64,000 nt of DNA, taken from contig CM044859.1 in the NCBI GenBank assembly GCA_024500155.1, positions 42,268,003-42,332,002 on the forward strand, read 5' to 3'. The position numbers were made by a program, and so were the translations under genes. A model generated the notes under the pieces. It worked only from the letters and a program-made list of their open reading frames with translations. It was not told the origin of the DNA and did not search any database. The stretch is from Chenopodium formosanum. Its lineage: Eukaryota > Streptophyta > Magnoliopsida > Caryophyllales > Amaranthaceae. Positions 11,591 to 22,194 of the stretch are shown piece by piece (within the stretch, counting starts at the first letter, position 1; each line of letters starts with the position of its first letter).

Positions 11591-12426
11591 ACTATCATAC
11601 TACTTTTCTCATTTCTTCTCAAAACTTTCCAGCCCTATTTGAATCCATTGAATTCCTTGGAGGTACGAAGAATAAATAAAGTCCATAAATGCATTAAACG
11701 GAGATTTAACATAAAAGAAGAACATTTAGTTTCCTGAGCACTTAGATAAATGACTTGTCTTTTATTGTTTAAATAACTTTAATTGAATGAATAGTATTGT
11801 TTATTACTTTAAAAAAACTTTTAATTAATTTAATTCACATATTATTCTTGTGTTAATCAAGACTAGAATTTGAATAATTAATTGATTGTTTTATCACCTA
11901 AGTCAAGGCAAACATTAATTATTTTCTTTTCAGGAATTTGAATAACAAAAGAATAATAACTTTTGTAATGTAATTCCAACGTGATTAATGCTTGTAAATA
12001 AAATCAACTAACTTAGTTATTAAGAGCCACGTTGCATATATTGTGTGGTGATGAAATTGTGAAAAAAGAATAGCTAGTAGAGGCCGCACTAGGGGTAGAA
12101 TAGAGATTCTTTCCTAAAAGGAACATTATTTTAGTACCCTCGCTCCCGAACTCGTTTGTGGTACACGATTAGTGCTAAATATCCCTTGAAATCTACTTGG
12201 GAGAAAGGCATGAATGAGGTTCATGAGTTTTCCTAAAACTCATTTGCGACTCCTACTTGTTTCTTACAAAAAAGCATAATGATAAGATCAATTCTAATTT
12301 AGGGTCCCCAAAATAGTCAGGAATTCAAATCCTAATGCACCTGAACAAGTCTAACATCCTAGGCTTTTAAAGGGCCATGGGAATTTAAGGAGAAGGATCC
12401 CCTACGATGGAAACACTCTCCTTACA
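11591..12426 (+). repeat. 3' LTR fragment of Tat-A
   Basis: Aligns base for base, with substitutions, to 4466-5321 of the 5' LTR, including GGTACGAAGAA, the long AT-rich middle and the closing GAAGGATCCCCTACG. The first roughly 800 bases of the LTR are absent and replaced by the inverted LTR at 10571-11590. Confidence 0.7.
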
Positions 12427-12431
12427 GTAGT

Positions 12432-12855
12432 GTTCGAGCTTTGTCTTAGCAAATTGTTCCTCCAAATAAATTTCCCTAGTATGCTTATTATCATGAAAAG
12501 TTCCTCAAGTCGCTTTCATAACTCCAAAGCTGAGGCACCCGATTTCGTGATTGTTTGAAAAAGGTCTCGTGAAATTGTTACCTAAATCCGTTGTTTAACA
12601 ATAACATCCAATCTCTTCCAAGTAAAATCATCAATGTAAGTCGGCCTTGTAATAGAATCGTCAAATGTGGTCCAGAACATTAAAGGCACAAACTTGGATT
12701 TGAAAAAGCTCAACCCACGTGGCATACTGCACATCCTCATAATCAAGAGTCACATTCATAAGGTTCTTAATGTTCAATATGACAAAAGCCAAGTGGAAGG
12801 TATTGGTTGAGGGATGTGGAGGAGGAGGAGGGGGAGAAGTATTATCGCCGGCCAT
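12432..12855 (-). pseudogene. Copia-A gag N-terminus
   Basis: Minus-strand reading from the ATG at 12855: MAGDNTSPPPPPPHPSTN, a proline-rich start, then the gag core with YATWVELFQIQ and FNVLDHI, typical of plant copia gag (UBN2/Retrotran_gag_3 type). The frame is lost after about 80 codons. It stops at the Tat-A border and resumes at 3667 with matching codon phase once the duplicated target is counted once. The start is chosen because the proline-rich leader directly follows the primer-binding region. Confidence 0.78.
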
Positions 12856-12959
12856 GGTGTAGTGAAAAAGGCTGGCCGAGAATGACAGTGGATGGCTAGG
12901 AATAGGCATAGGATCGTTTTTAGGGTTTGAAAGAGAGAAAAGAAAGAAAATCCTAATTG

Positions 12960-13120
12960 GAATATGATACCATATAGAATAGTGTAATTCTTTTCAGTTG
13001 GAGTATTCTCATTAATCAATATATATAAGTATGTACACCTCTAATTATGTGAACCCTAATCACAAAAGATATATCTTCACAAAATATTAAAAAGATAATA
13101 TTAACCTATTATCTATCATT
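12960..13120 (-). mobile_element. Primer-binding site and partial 5' LTR of copia-A
   Basis: The minus strand at 12972-12965 reads TGGTATCA, the start of the initiator-Met tRNA complement used by copia elements. The AT-rich 150 bases beyond (12974-13120) are in LTR position. The LTR edge cannot be fixed because the other LTR is lost; a candidate TGATAGATAA start lies at 13119. Confidence 0.5.
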
Positions 13121-14297
13121 AGTATCTATTTAGGAGTACTATGAAGAGAAATGTTTAAAAGATTAATACTTCTTTCATTTTTTTAGTTGCACCACTTTGC
13201 AAATTGCAAATTTTTAGGAAATTTATGGAGATGAGAGAGATAGAGAGAATAGACTAGTGGATCCATGTGATAGGAGAAAATATATAAAGTAAAAAAAACT
13301 AATTTGAAACTTCCATTTTAAGGAAGTCATGCAACTAAAAAGAATCAGAGCAAGTAGAATAAATTTGAAATTTAAATAATATGGTGATATTTGTTTTTAT
13401 AAGCTTTTCGAATTATTTTTGTTGTCCTTTAACTTTTTTTTTTTTTTTTTAATTTTTTAAAAGCTAACGTGTATATGGTGAAGTGAAGTTTTTTAAAAGC
13501 TAATGTGTATATACTACATTTTTTGTTGTCCCTAATAACTACACGATGAGTGAACTTTTGTTAATTATGCCCCAAAACCACCCTAGATACATTCCCCCAC
13601 CCCCGAAACCACCCACACACAAGTTAGTGCTGCTCATATTATTATTAACTTAAGTTCTCAATGTTCACCAATATCCCATTTAGCGATAAGATGAGTAACT
13701 ATGTTACACGATATTTTAACATGAGAAAAAAGAGCATCAAACAACAAACTATCCTTCCTAATATCATCATACACTAGATAAATTGGAGAACAATCTGATT
13801 TGTAGGCCCCTGATGCTTACTGTACATTTGATTACTGGCACATGCAAGCATTAGATACATTCCTTTCCCCTGATGTAATACCCGTAATTTTTTTGATTTT
13901 TTAAAGTATAAAATTAGAGTTTCAGTATTTAAACGTTCTACGTTTTTATTTTTGAAAAAATTATAAAACCTTGTAATACGTATATTTTAGTTTAATTCCT
14001 TTCGCTAGAACCTGTTGTTATTCTAAAACCCTACTTAATTATTTGCAATTTCATTATTAACTTTCATCCTTTTTATTTGCCGTTTTCTCAGCATCCTTCC
14101 TATATCTTGTGCATCGGAACATCTTAAGCTATATTATCAATCAAAAATAGAATTCTCTTAAACCTTTTAGCCTTTGATTATTCTCATGATTTATCCACCA
14201 AACTTTTATCAACCTTTCTTAGCTTACTTATCTTGTTTAATATGTTGGCATGATGTTGTTCCAGTGATATTCTATAAATTATATATAAAGTTCTTCC
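13121..14297. other. Unassigned AT-rich DNA
   Basis: No gene is recognised. A poly-T run lies at 13434-13450, with a short direct repeat (TTTTTAAAAGCTAA at about 13456 and 13489). TGTAATACCCG at 13874 resembles the start of some gypsy LTRs, but no partner or primer-binding site is seen. A 75-codon frame at 14174-14401 runs into the next LTR and is not convincing. Confidence 0.35.
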
Positions 14298-15547
14298 TAA
14301 AAGGAATGGTGTCCTTCGAACAAGTGTATTATTCTGATAGTGGGTTCAGAATTATTAGAAAGCTAATATATTCAGTAAGGTCAAGTGATCGAAATGTCTA
14401 GGTGGAGGTCGCTTTTGATCAGTAATATTAATGCATAATTAATATTACAGCTTAATCTTGACTGAACCCTTTGGGTCACACCTAAGCAATTAACAAACCC
14501 ACACGACGAATTAATTCGGAAGAAATTAATGAGTCGCCTTGTGTATTATATATTTAGACGTCGGAAATTCAAGCTTAGAGCGTCGAAAGTCGAGTGGTAG
14601 GGGCATAATGTACTAGCATAGGTGGGTAGCATGCGCACCAAGCCGAGCCTAGGCTGGCTGGTGCATGCTGGCGCACCAATGCTAGCAGCCAAGGGCAGCC
14701 GCGGCCGCAAGCAGCTGCTGCAGCCCGCACAAGGTGTGCATGGCTTGCTGGCCGCAAGCAGTAGCAGCCCGCACAAGCGTGCATAGCTTACTAGCCGCGA
14801 GCAACAGGAGCCCGCATCATCTTGGTGCGGGTAGCTGGGCCGTGGGTTAAGGGGAAGCATGTGAAGGGAGGGTTTAAGTGTGAGGGACATGTGGCACAAG
14901 GAGAGTATGGAGTGGGGAGCAAGTATGGTCTCCTACTCTCCAAGTGGTCCTTACTTCCCTTTGCATGTATTAATGACACTTGTATATCTATTACTACCTC
15001 TGTTAAATGTTATGCGCAACTTTTGGGTATTATTTGTGAGATTTAAATATTCAAAAGTTGCACATAACACTTAACGAAGGTAATATTAGTTTGCTTATTT
15101 ATTTTATTTTAACTTTAAAATAAAATTGTGGAATTTCATGATCCCACATTGATGGGATAGAAATTCCTTCTCTCACTCCTCCCTGTAAATACCCACCTTG
15201 GGTTTTTGAGGAGAGTGCTTGAGTAGGAGTTCAATAGGGCATTGCATTAGGAAAAACTCTTAAACTCATATAATACTTGGGTTTTTAGCGAACCTTGCTA
15301 ACCTCGAGATAAAGGACCTAAAAGTTTGAAGTTGTTTTTACGGGTAGATCTCCGTCGGAGGCTCTCGTCTTTTCGGGGCTAAGCTTCTCAAGTAAGAGCC
15401 CAATTTGTGGGGCGAAGCACGCGACAAAGGTAAATTTTCTATTTTTCCCTTTTGTGTTTCTTTATGCATTAGTGATATTATTCATTGCGAGCGTGATCCT
15501 TGGCTCAGGTTTTTTCCGTGGTGAGTGGGACTCACCAAATCCCAATA
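14298..15547 (+). mobile_element. Copia-B family 5' LTR (plus orientation)
   Basis: Starts TAAAAGGAATGG (TGAAAGG in the other copies, so the first G is mutated) and ends ATCCCAATA before a primer-binding site. Homologous through its length to 31050-29670 and 49958-48578. The GC-rich part (14620-14830) holds GCTGC and CGCACA repeats. The TATA box has decayed to TGTAAATA (15184). It is diverged and shorter than the 1,381-bp LTRs of the intact copy. Confidence 0.78.
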
Positions 15548-15943
15548 GCGGTATCGGAGCTCCGCTCGTTTATTTTTAATATCATATTTTTCAAGGTACT
15601 TTTATGACTTAATTTTTTCTAGTTTTAAGTTGCTAATTAGATTAGTAGCTCGTATTATCCATTTTAACCTCGTTATTAGAGTTGACTTCAGCTCCCGAAC
15701 CCAGATTTCGACCAAAAAATAGTGAATTTTGGGTGGAAAAGGCGTTCTGGAAATGGTTTTACCCTTCAGGACTCGGTTTATAGGCAAAAAACGACCAGAA
15801 ATGCATTTTTTAAGAGGTTTTTCGTTTTTACGGAAAATTTTAAGTCTTTTTAACCTTGAAAATTAATTGCATATTTATGGTGGTTATGTAATTGGTTTAA
15901 TACATATTTTATATGTAATTTTAAACCTCTGTGTAAGAAGGGT
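15548..15943 (+). mobile_element. Copia-B family primer-binding site and leader, broken off
   Basis: CGGTATCGGAGCTC (15549-15562) is the primer-binding site, matching ACGGTATCGGAGCC next to the LTR at 48578. The following leader aligns with 48550-48200 read in reverse. It is cut at 15943 by the LTR of Tat-C, and the rest of this copia element is not found on the other side. Confidence 0.72.
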
Positions 15944-16433
15944 TGTTTTGGGTGTTTTTGTCCCTTGGGAGAGTTACAACACGAAGACTGATTCGGCTTG
16001 AGCTGTACCTACAAAACAAACGGAGACACCGGTTGGTTGGTGCTCTGCCTCCGACGAACAAGTTAGTAACTTGAAGGGAGAGAAAAAGGTGCGGAAATTT
16101 AGGTGGGTATCTGCTCGGATTCCAAGCTCAGATGTCTCTATCACAGGGACAGTGTGTAATAAATGGTAAAAACGTGCCCTCCAAAAGAGGGAAATCTCCC
16201 TATTTATAGGGTCCTCGGGATTTGTGCCCCTGATTAGGTCATTGATCCCTAATCATTGGTGGGCTGCGCCGCATTGCGGCTTTCTCGGGATTTGGGCCTG
16301 AAGGCCGCCATTTTTCCCTTAATTTCTGGAATGACACGTGTCAAGCAGGGATTGGTCCACTTTGGGCCATCCTGAGGCTGACACGTGTCATCCTCTGATT
16401 GGACCACGTGGCGGGGTAAAATTACCCTAAACA
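15944..16433 (-). repeat. 3' LTR of Tat-C
   Basis: 490 bases; minus strand TGTTTAGGG to CCCAAAACA. A minus-strand TATAAATA is at 16208-16201. It has two perfect GACACGTGTC palindromes (16333-16342, 16380-16389) and one CCACGTGG (16404-16411). It differs from the 5' LTR by one 15-base segment (about 15988-16002) and a few substitutions. Confidence 0.88.
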
Positions 16434-16450
16434 TTTGCCCCTCACAGATG
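16434..16450 (-). other. Polypurine tract of Tat-C
   Basis: The minus strand reads GTGAGGGGCAAA directly before the 3' LTR start TGTTTAGGG. A purine run here primes plus-strand synthesis in LTR elements. It confirms the element's orientation. Confidence 0.75.
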
Positions 16451-16478
16451 CGACGTGGCACACCACGTGGCATCTGTG
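16443..16478. repeat. 36-bp inverted repeat with G-boxes
   Basis: Arms of 16 bases (16443-16458 and 16463-16478) pair with one mismatch around a 4-base loop CACA. Each arm starts or ends CACAGATG/CATCTGTG and holds CGTGG/CCACG. The right arm carries CCACGTGG. It lies about 100 bases upstream of the TATA box of the antisense gene, so it may be a promoter element. Confidence 0.8.
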
Positions 16479-16573
16479 ACACATGTCACGCTCCGATTGG
16501 CGGTAATTTTACCATTAAAGAGTAACCGTTCACCTTCCGAGTAAATTACGAGTATGTCCCCGTATTTACCCTC

Positions 16574-16582
16574 TATATATAG
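16574..16582 (+). promoter_or_regulatory. TATA box of the antisense gene in Tat-C
   Basis: TATATATAG in an AT-poor context. A start site would fall near 16605-16615. The next 190 bases would be 5' untranslated leader, with purine-rich GAGAGAGCAGAAG. The first ATG beyond it opens the frame at 16803. Confidence 0.55.
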
Positions 16583-16802
16583 CCGTTTACCCTCATAATT
16601 TCGTACGTTTACAAAAATTTTCTAGAGAAAGAACTTTGAGAGAGCAGAAGTCATCCGTTTAAGTCAGGCGCAAGCAAGAGAGCTCATTCTCCATCAACCA
16701 AGCCGGACCCGCCTATCTTAGGATATCACATCCAAAGGTACCGTCTCTGCCTCTCTCAGCTCTTTTTCTTTTTTCACCGCTTGTACATATTTCTTGCAAT
16801 AA

Positions 16803-18074
16803 ATGGATGCATCACCAACACACACGGCACAACCTCGGTTAGAGTCCAGCCAGTCACCAGGGTCGGCTGAGTCTAGGACTGGGAGTGTCGTCTCGGGGTG
16901 TTGGGACCACCCTTTGCCTTGGATTCCAACCAGTTATGTGTCTGTGCAGGACACAATGGCTCGAATTATGCAGACGGCAACCGATCCAAACTATAGAAGC
17001 AAAGGCTCAGGCGGCCAAACGCCTGAGGGAGAAACACATGGTCAGGGAGACCAGAAGACTATGGAGAGATCCTCTCAGCGTGTCCCTTCAACTCCCGCAG
17101 ATTCCTTTTTGGAAGAATGCGACCAAGGCGGCGATGAGGCCGTCTCAACTTCTTTGGCCTAGGATGAGGATGAGACGGAGAGCGACAGCTCCGCCTCCAC
17201 CTCTGAAAGCAGCGATGACCTTCCCCCGCTTGAGGATAACGAGGAGGAGGAGAGGAAGAAGTGGAACGAGAAGGACGACCCCTTCAACATCCATGTCTCC
17301 GCCAAAGACCGGCTCCAAACGGAGGAGAATTTAAAAAACTTTACGCAAATGCACCCGTTAGGAGACGGGTATAGAATAAGAGTGCCGCTTGAGAATGGCA
17401 CCATCGCCTGGGAGGATGATCAAGAGAACGTCAACAACTACTTTGGCTGTTATGAGGCGGCGTTCAAAGCTGGTCTTCGCTTTCCCCTTCACCAGGCGGT
17501 GAAGGCAATATTGAGAGGCTACGGCCTCGGAGTCTGGCAACTTACCCCCAACTCTTGGACAAATATTTTGGGGTAAGTTGCCGCATGCGAATTTCAGGGG
17601 CTCAACCCCGGCTGGGAGGCTTTTGCTAGCATGCACTATCTCAGCCGAAGCCCAGGCGGTTGGAGGGCGTGGTACACTCTAACCACGCATCCTCAATATA
17701 TGATGACCTTGGACAAGGTCTCCAAATTTGACGCCTGGAAGCACAGGTTCTACCTGATGTCAGCTCCCAGCAGGCGGGAGAACTATGAATTCCGCCAGTA
17801 TAACAAGAAGAAGCCCGACCTGATGGGCCGGAAATGCGCTCTTCCCCGGATTCCTGAGGAGGATTTTGACAAGATAATTGAGGCAGGCTTTTTCGGCCTC
17901 ACAGACGCGACCTTGTCAACCGGGGAAACAATAAAAGTTCCCAAGAACTGGATCCCCAAAAGCGCCTGGTTCAGGGATGAATGTTTTCTAGCCGCCTGCG
18001 GGCTAGGGCACATGTTTACCAAACATATGCGCCTGAGTTTATATCCGCATGTAGTGCTTTTGTACCAGAATTGA
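16803..18074 (+). pseudogene. Antisense gene of Tat-C, first exon(s): Transposase_28-like
   Basis: One reading frame from ATG 16803 to 18074, interrupted by TAG at 17160-17162 and TAA at 17574-17576. Parts: Ser/Pro-rich start, acidic Asp/Glu/Ser segment (17160-17300), then a domain with GLRFPLHQAVKAILRGYG, QLTPNSW, ACEFQGL and a Trp-rich stretch GGWRAWYTL. This is the pattern I know from Pfam Transposase_28 (putative gypsy-type transposon domain) and plant-mobile-domain-like extra ORFs of Tat elements. Orientation is opposite to gag-pol. A splice donor near the end is not obvious, but an acceptor TTTTTTGCAG follows at 18100-18109. Function unknown; nuclear action is a guess. The two stops make it a pseudogene unless they are read through. 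Confidence 0.7.
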
Positions 18075-18109
18075 TTTATGATACTAATCAATTTCTTTTC
18101 TTTTTTGCA

Positions 18110-18827
18110 GAAGAGGCTTTAGACATGTTGCCAACGGAGAAGACTCCCCAGCGATCCTCTGCACTTATCCGCAGGCATCTTGCGGAAAAATCTACGGCTG
18201 AGGTCAAGGCCAAGGTAAAAAACGCCTAACTCTTTCTTAAATTGGTCTTAAAGATTATTTTTTCTGGATGCTAACTTTAACTTGGTTATTTTCGCAGGGG
18301 GGAGCGGTTGAAAAGAAGTTTGAGAAAAATCTCAAACGGGCTAGGGAGGAGACCCCCTCCATTCTCAACAAAACCAAAAAACCACCTCCGCTTCAACTCC
18401 TGGCGCCTCAGCCGGGAATCAGCAAATGCGGATAGCGGGGAGAAACGAGAAGGTAGGCGACAGCTTGTGCCTCGATTTCGTCAACCCCTTATCAGCAACC
18501 AGGGGGTTCACAGCGCCTGCAAGCGGTTCCTGCTTGGCCGGCTCTGAAGGTAAGAACCCTTTTTAATCCCCGCCCGAGCTGGGGTGGCCTTTGCGAGTGA
18601 AATCCCACTCCCAACAGACGTCATCCTCAGACGGTCGGCAACAGATAGGTGCTGCCTTACTTTCGCACTCATCACGTATTGATTATGGTGCAGATCAATC
18701 TCCCCGCTGGCCAGACGTCTAGAAGCATGCCAAGGCCATGCTTGACGTCGTCCGCAAGAGGGATAAAGACAACATCCCGGGGATAGAGGCGTTCAATCTG
18801 GAACGCATTCTATCCTTTCTGGCTGAG
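18110..18827 (+). pseudogene. Antisense gene of Tat-C, middle exons
   Basis: Exons inferred from GT-AG borders: 18110-18214 (EALDMLPTEKTPQR..., ends AAG/GTAAAA); intron 18215-18297 with a CTAAC branch-point-like site at 18271 and acceptor TTTTCGCAG; 18298-18549 (ends GAAG/GTAAGA); a possible small exon 18618-18650; 18694-18827 (ends GCTGAG/GTAAGA). The second exon carries in-frame stops after about 45 codons, and in the last exon the useful frame MLDVVRKRDKDNIPG runs to the donor. The splice sites look sound while the coding parts are decayed. Confidence 0.55.
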
Positions 18828-18903
18828 GTAAGAGACTTAGCAATTTTATTTTTTCAAGTGCTTTACCCCGCCTGCAATACTAATACCACTTGCTTTTTTG
18901 CAG

Positions 18904-19623
18904 GCTATGCTGCGGGTGGACGGGCTCAAGCGTACTTATTACCGCAAACGGGAAGAGGTAAAACGGGCCAAGAAGTCCGCCACAGACGCTGATAATATTG
19001 CTTTACACTCGACTATCGTAAATGAACTTGAAACTAAAGCAATCATAATGACACAGGCGTCTAGAATCCAACAGCTGGAGGCGGATCTGAAGACGGCCAA
19101 CCAGCGGGCGAGTGATGCTAAGACTGCCCAGAAAAAGGCAGAGGAGGCCCAGAAGAAGGCGGACAAGAGCGCCAAGAAAGTTGACGAGGCGCTCAAGAAG
19201 GCCCAGGCGAACCTTGACACACTTCAAGGTGTTTCTGAAGAGAACACCAACCTGAAGACCAAGGTTGAGAGGCTGGAGAAAGAGGCTGCTCAGGCTCAGA
19301 TAAACTTTGCAGCAACCCTAGAGGTGGAGCAAAACCGCCTAGTTGCTGAAAGTGATGCTGACAATGACGCACGCATGAAGACCGCCTGGGCTGCCTTGTA
19401 CCCAGACACGGACTACAGCATCTGGGCACTGGCTCATAGTTACGCTGAGTACGTGGTGTACTTAAGATATAGAGGCGAGCCAGAGCCTGACTCTTTTGAT
19501 GCCTGGGTCAATTCCAGCAACGAGTCTCCCGCGCCTCAGCTACCTGGTCCGGGTGAAGCACAAGAGATACCCTCAGATGGTGAGGAGAAGGACCAGGAGG
19601 CACCATCTGCAGGCGAAAAGTGA
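18904..19623 (+). CDS. Antisense gene of Tat-C, last exon: coiled-coil protein
   Basis: Acceptor TTTTTTGCAG at 18894-18903, then 240 codons open to the TGA at 19621. Starts AMLRVDGLKRTYYRKREE. Residues about 45-150 are a long Ala/Lys/Glu/Gln heptad-rich coiled coil (QQLEADLKTANQR, KKAEEAQKKADKS, LKTKVERLEKE). Then YPDTDYSIWALAHSYAEYV and an acidic, Pro/Ser-rich tail. No catalytic motif. The layout, N-terminal Transposase_28-like domain with C-terminal coiled coil, is seen in annotated plant gypsy-type transposon proteins. This exon is intact although upstream exons are not. Confidence 0.62.
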   Translation, partial: AMLRVDGLKRTYYRKREEVKRAKKSATDADNIALHSTIVNELETKAIIMTQASRIQQLEADLKTANQRASDAKTAQKKAEEAQKKADKSAKKVDEALKKAQANLDTLQGVSEENTNLKTKVERLEKEAAQAQINFAATLEVEQNRLVAESDADNDARMKTAWAALYPDTDYSIWALAHSYAEYVVYLRYRGEPEPDSFDAWVNSSNESPAPQLPGPGEAQEIPSDGEEKDQEAPSAGEK

Positions 19624-20834
19624 TCTTTCAGCGGCAGTATGCCAATCTCTCTTTTTTATCTTTTCTTTTATTCAGCGCCAGTATGCCAAAACTTGTTTTT
19701 CCGGCCTGTGTGCCGAGTATATTTGTATTTACCGGCTAAGGAGTCGGGTTAATTAACAATTTCTCCTTTCTCTCGGACGGGGTCCGGTTAACATTTAATC
19801 CACTACAACCGTTTGGTTGGGTGGAATTTTAATGAATGCACCGACTGAGTCGGTTTTGATAATTTTGTGTTTGCATTTGAATTTCAATTTTTGCGAATTT
19901 TAATTTTTCATTTTTGCCTAACTTATCAAAAGCCTGGCTATCCTTGCTCCTGGCGGCTGTGTGATTGGTTTAAAGTGGAGTTGGTTGATTGACTTGGAAA
20001 CGTTTGATGCTGCAAGGAGCATGATACATTTGTAAGTCAATCAATCACAGTAGTGATTGCCCAAAACCAAGTGCACAGCCGTACATCAACAGGCGTTCCA
20101 GTCATTAACCAGATAGAGTTTGTCCGTCTTGGCCATAGCCATTGCACAACTCTTTTGCCCCAATGGGGATAGAAAGTGCAACTTTAGAATAAATAACCTA
20201 AGTGAGAACTTCAGCCGGTGACCGCCCGATGCCCCAGGGCATCCGGTATTCGGTAACTTTATCATTCTTCACAGATCATTCTGGTCAGACGGCTATGAGT
20301 TGACTGATTCGGTCATTCAATTTTTGCCGTCTGCATAGGTACGTAGAACCGAAAAATATTCTGTTCTCTGCAACGATTGCACCCGGAGGGGTGTCGCCGG
20401 ACGCCTTTGTCCATGTTGGGACAGGCGATTTTATGAAACGAGCAACCATCCGGCCGTTTTAGCCTTTGGTCTTGTTTGAGACCGGTTGTATAGCCACAAA
20501 GCGTTTTTGTGCTTAGTTTTTAATCGGAGCATTGGCCGAACGTTATTGAATTACACTAAGTATCGAACTTAGTTAGTTACACAAAAAGCCCGTCTGGGTC
20601 ATTCCCCAGGCGAACTGACGATTATTAAGTCAAACTTAGTAAAATAAATAAATAAAGGATCCATCTGAGTACTACCCAGGTGGTTAAGCAGCTATAACCT
20701 TTACTAAGTTTCCAACTTAGTTAGTTAAATGAAGAATCCGTCTGAGTATTACCCACACGGAAAAACAAGACAAATTTGCAAATAAAGTCTGAATTCTCAT
20801 TAATTGACTCATAGTTTACAAAAAATTTACATTC
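19624..20834. other. Spacer between antisense gene and pol of Tat-C
   Basis: No gene. The two converging transcription units would both end here. Three related short blocks at 20588-20615, 20660-20692 and 20728-20760 share (C/A)CGTCTGAGTA-TACCCA with a terminal CCGTCT/AGGCGG-like complement. ACTTAGTTAGTTA recurs at about 20568 and 20716. They may be 3'-end signals or decayed dyads. Confidence 0.5.
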
Positions 20835-22192
20835 TCAAAAGTAGTACTTTTTCAAATTGTCTACATTCCAAGTTCTAGGCAGGCGCCTGCCGTCTGGAGT
20901 TTCTAGGCAGTAGGTGCCATCCCTTACTTCTTCATAGATCAGGTAGGGGCCTTCCCAATTTGGAGTTAGTTTTCCCAGCTCATTGGCCCTACCGGTTGCC
21001 TCCATTTTTCGTAACACTACGTCGTCAACTTTCAAGGGACGCTTGTGTACTTTCTTGTTGTAGGCTCTAGTCATTCTCAGACGGTAAATCTCATGTCGCA
21101 AGGCGGCGTTGCCCCTGCGTTCTGGGAGTAAATCCAATGCCAGACGCATTGCTTCCCAGTTTGCCTCTTCATTATATAGCATGACTCTGAGAGTCGGCTT
21201 GTAATGTTCGATGGGCAAGACGGCTTCAGCTCCGTAAACCATGAGAAATAGGGTTTCACCGGATGCCCCCTTTGCTGTTGTCCGGATGGCCCATAGCACA
21301 TGGATTAACTCTTCTGCCCACAGGCCACCGGCTCTTTCTGTTTTCTTCTTAATGCCGTCTGAGATGAGTTTGTTGAAGGCTTCAACTTGGCCGTTTGCTT
21401 GGGGCCGGCCGACGGATGCAAAACAGCTTGAGATCCCCTGATCTCTTAACAAGGGTTTTAGCTGAGGCGTCTCAAACTGAGGACCATTATCAAACACCAT
21501 AGACATAGGTACCCCATATCGGGTGATAATGTTCTTCCAGATGAAGGAAATTACGTCTGAGGTCTTGATGTTCTTAACCGCCTCAGCCTCCACCCACTTT
21601 GTGAAATAATCCACAGCCACCAAGATGTAGCGCTTTCCGCCTAGGGTAGGCGTGTAAGGACCTAGAATGTCCATGCCCCATTTTGCAAACGGGATTGGGC
21701 TGTGGATAGCCGTCAGGTCAGTAGCCGGACGGTGAATGAGTTTGCCAAATTTTTGGCACTTGTCACATTTCTTCACCAACTCCTTGGCGTCTGCCTCAAG
21801 AGTGGGCCAAAAGTAATGTCGTCTGGCTCTGACGGCTAGGGACCTGCCGCCTATGTGGGAGGTGCAGAATCCCAAGTGCAAGTCTTCGAGAACTTCCTTC
21901 CCCTTTTTCTGGGGTGACACACTTCAACAGGGGCCTAAGAAACCCCGCCTTGAAGAGTTCTCTTTTTCTCAACTCGAAGCTTGCAGCTCGCTTTCTCAGG
22001 ACGGCTGCCTCCTGTGGCGAATCAGGAAGCGTGCCGTCTGAAAGATAAGCCCGGATGCCATCCATCCAGGTAGAGCTTCGGTCCAGCATTCCAATGGGAT
22101 CTTCATAGATGCTTCATTTTTCAAGAACTTCCCAAAAGATTGACCGAGGCGTATTGTGGCAGGCGAAAGATGCCAATTTTGACAATGCATCC
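20835..22192 (-). pseudogene. Tat-C integrase
   Basis: The minus-strand frame from about 22192 leads into HLGFCTSHIGGRSLA (His-Cys zinc region, with CDKCQKFG), then the catalytic core: WGMDILGPYTP (first Asp), VFDNGPQFE (second Asp) and RPQANGQVEAFNKLI (Glu). A C-terminal WEGPYLIYEEVRDGTYCLE module follows and the frame ends KKYYF at 20835. A single-base length change in a G run near 21903 shifts the frame, and an in-frame TAG lies at 22193-22195. In the ancestor it inserted the cDNA into chromosomes. No chromodomain is seen, as expected for Tat. Confidence 0.9.
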
Positions 22193-22194
22193 GT

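Larger units (their letters stand above)
3668..12426 (+). mobile_element. Tat-A: Ty3/gypsy Tat-like element with internal rearrangements
   Basis: The element begins TGTAGACACC at 3668 and ends near 12426. The flanks are ATAGT (3663-3667) and GTAGT (12427-12431), a five-base target duplication with one change. Removing it joins the two halves of the copia-A gag in register, which confirms the borders. It has a 5' LTR and primer-binding site but no recognisable gag or pol. Its interior has received a minus-strand gypsy fragment (about 7440-10570) and an inverted LTR of its own family (10571-11590). It is dead and possibly was always non-autonomous. Confidence 0.72.

Noticed and set aside
14546..15074. 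Open frames in the copia-B family LTR
   Set aside because: GC-rich repeat translations; not conserved as frames in the other LTR copies, where the corresponding frames differ.
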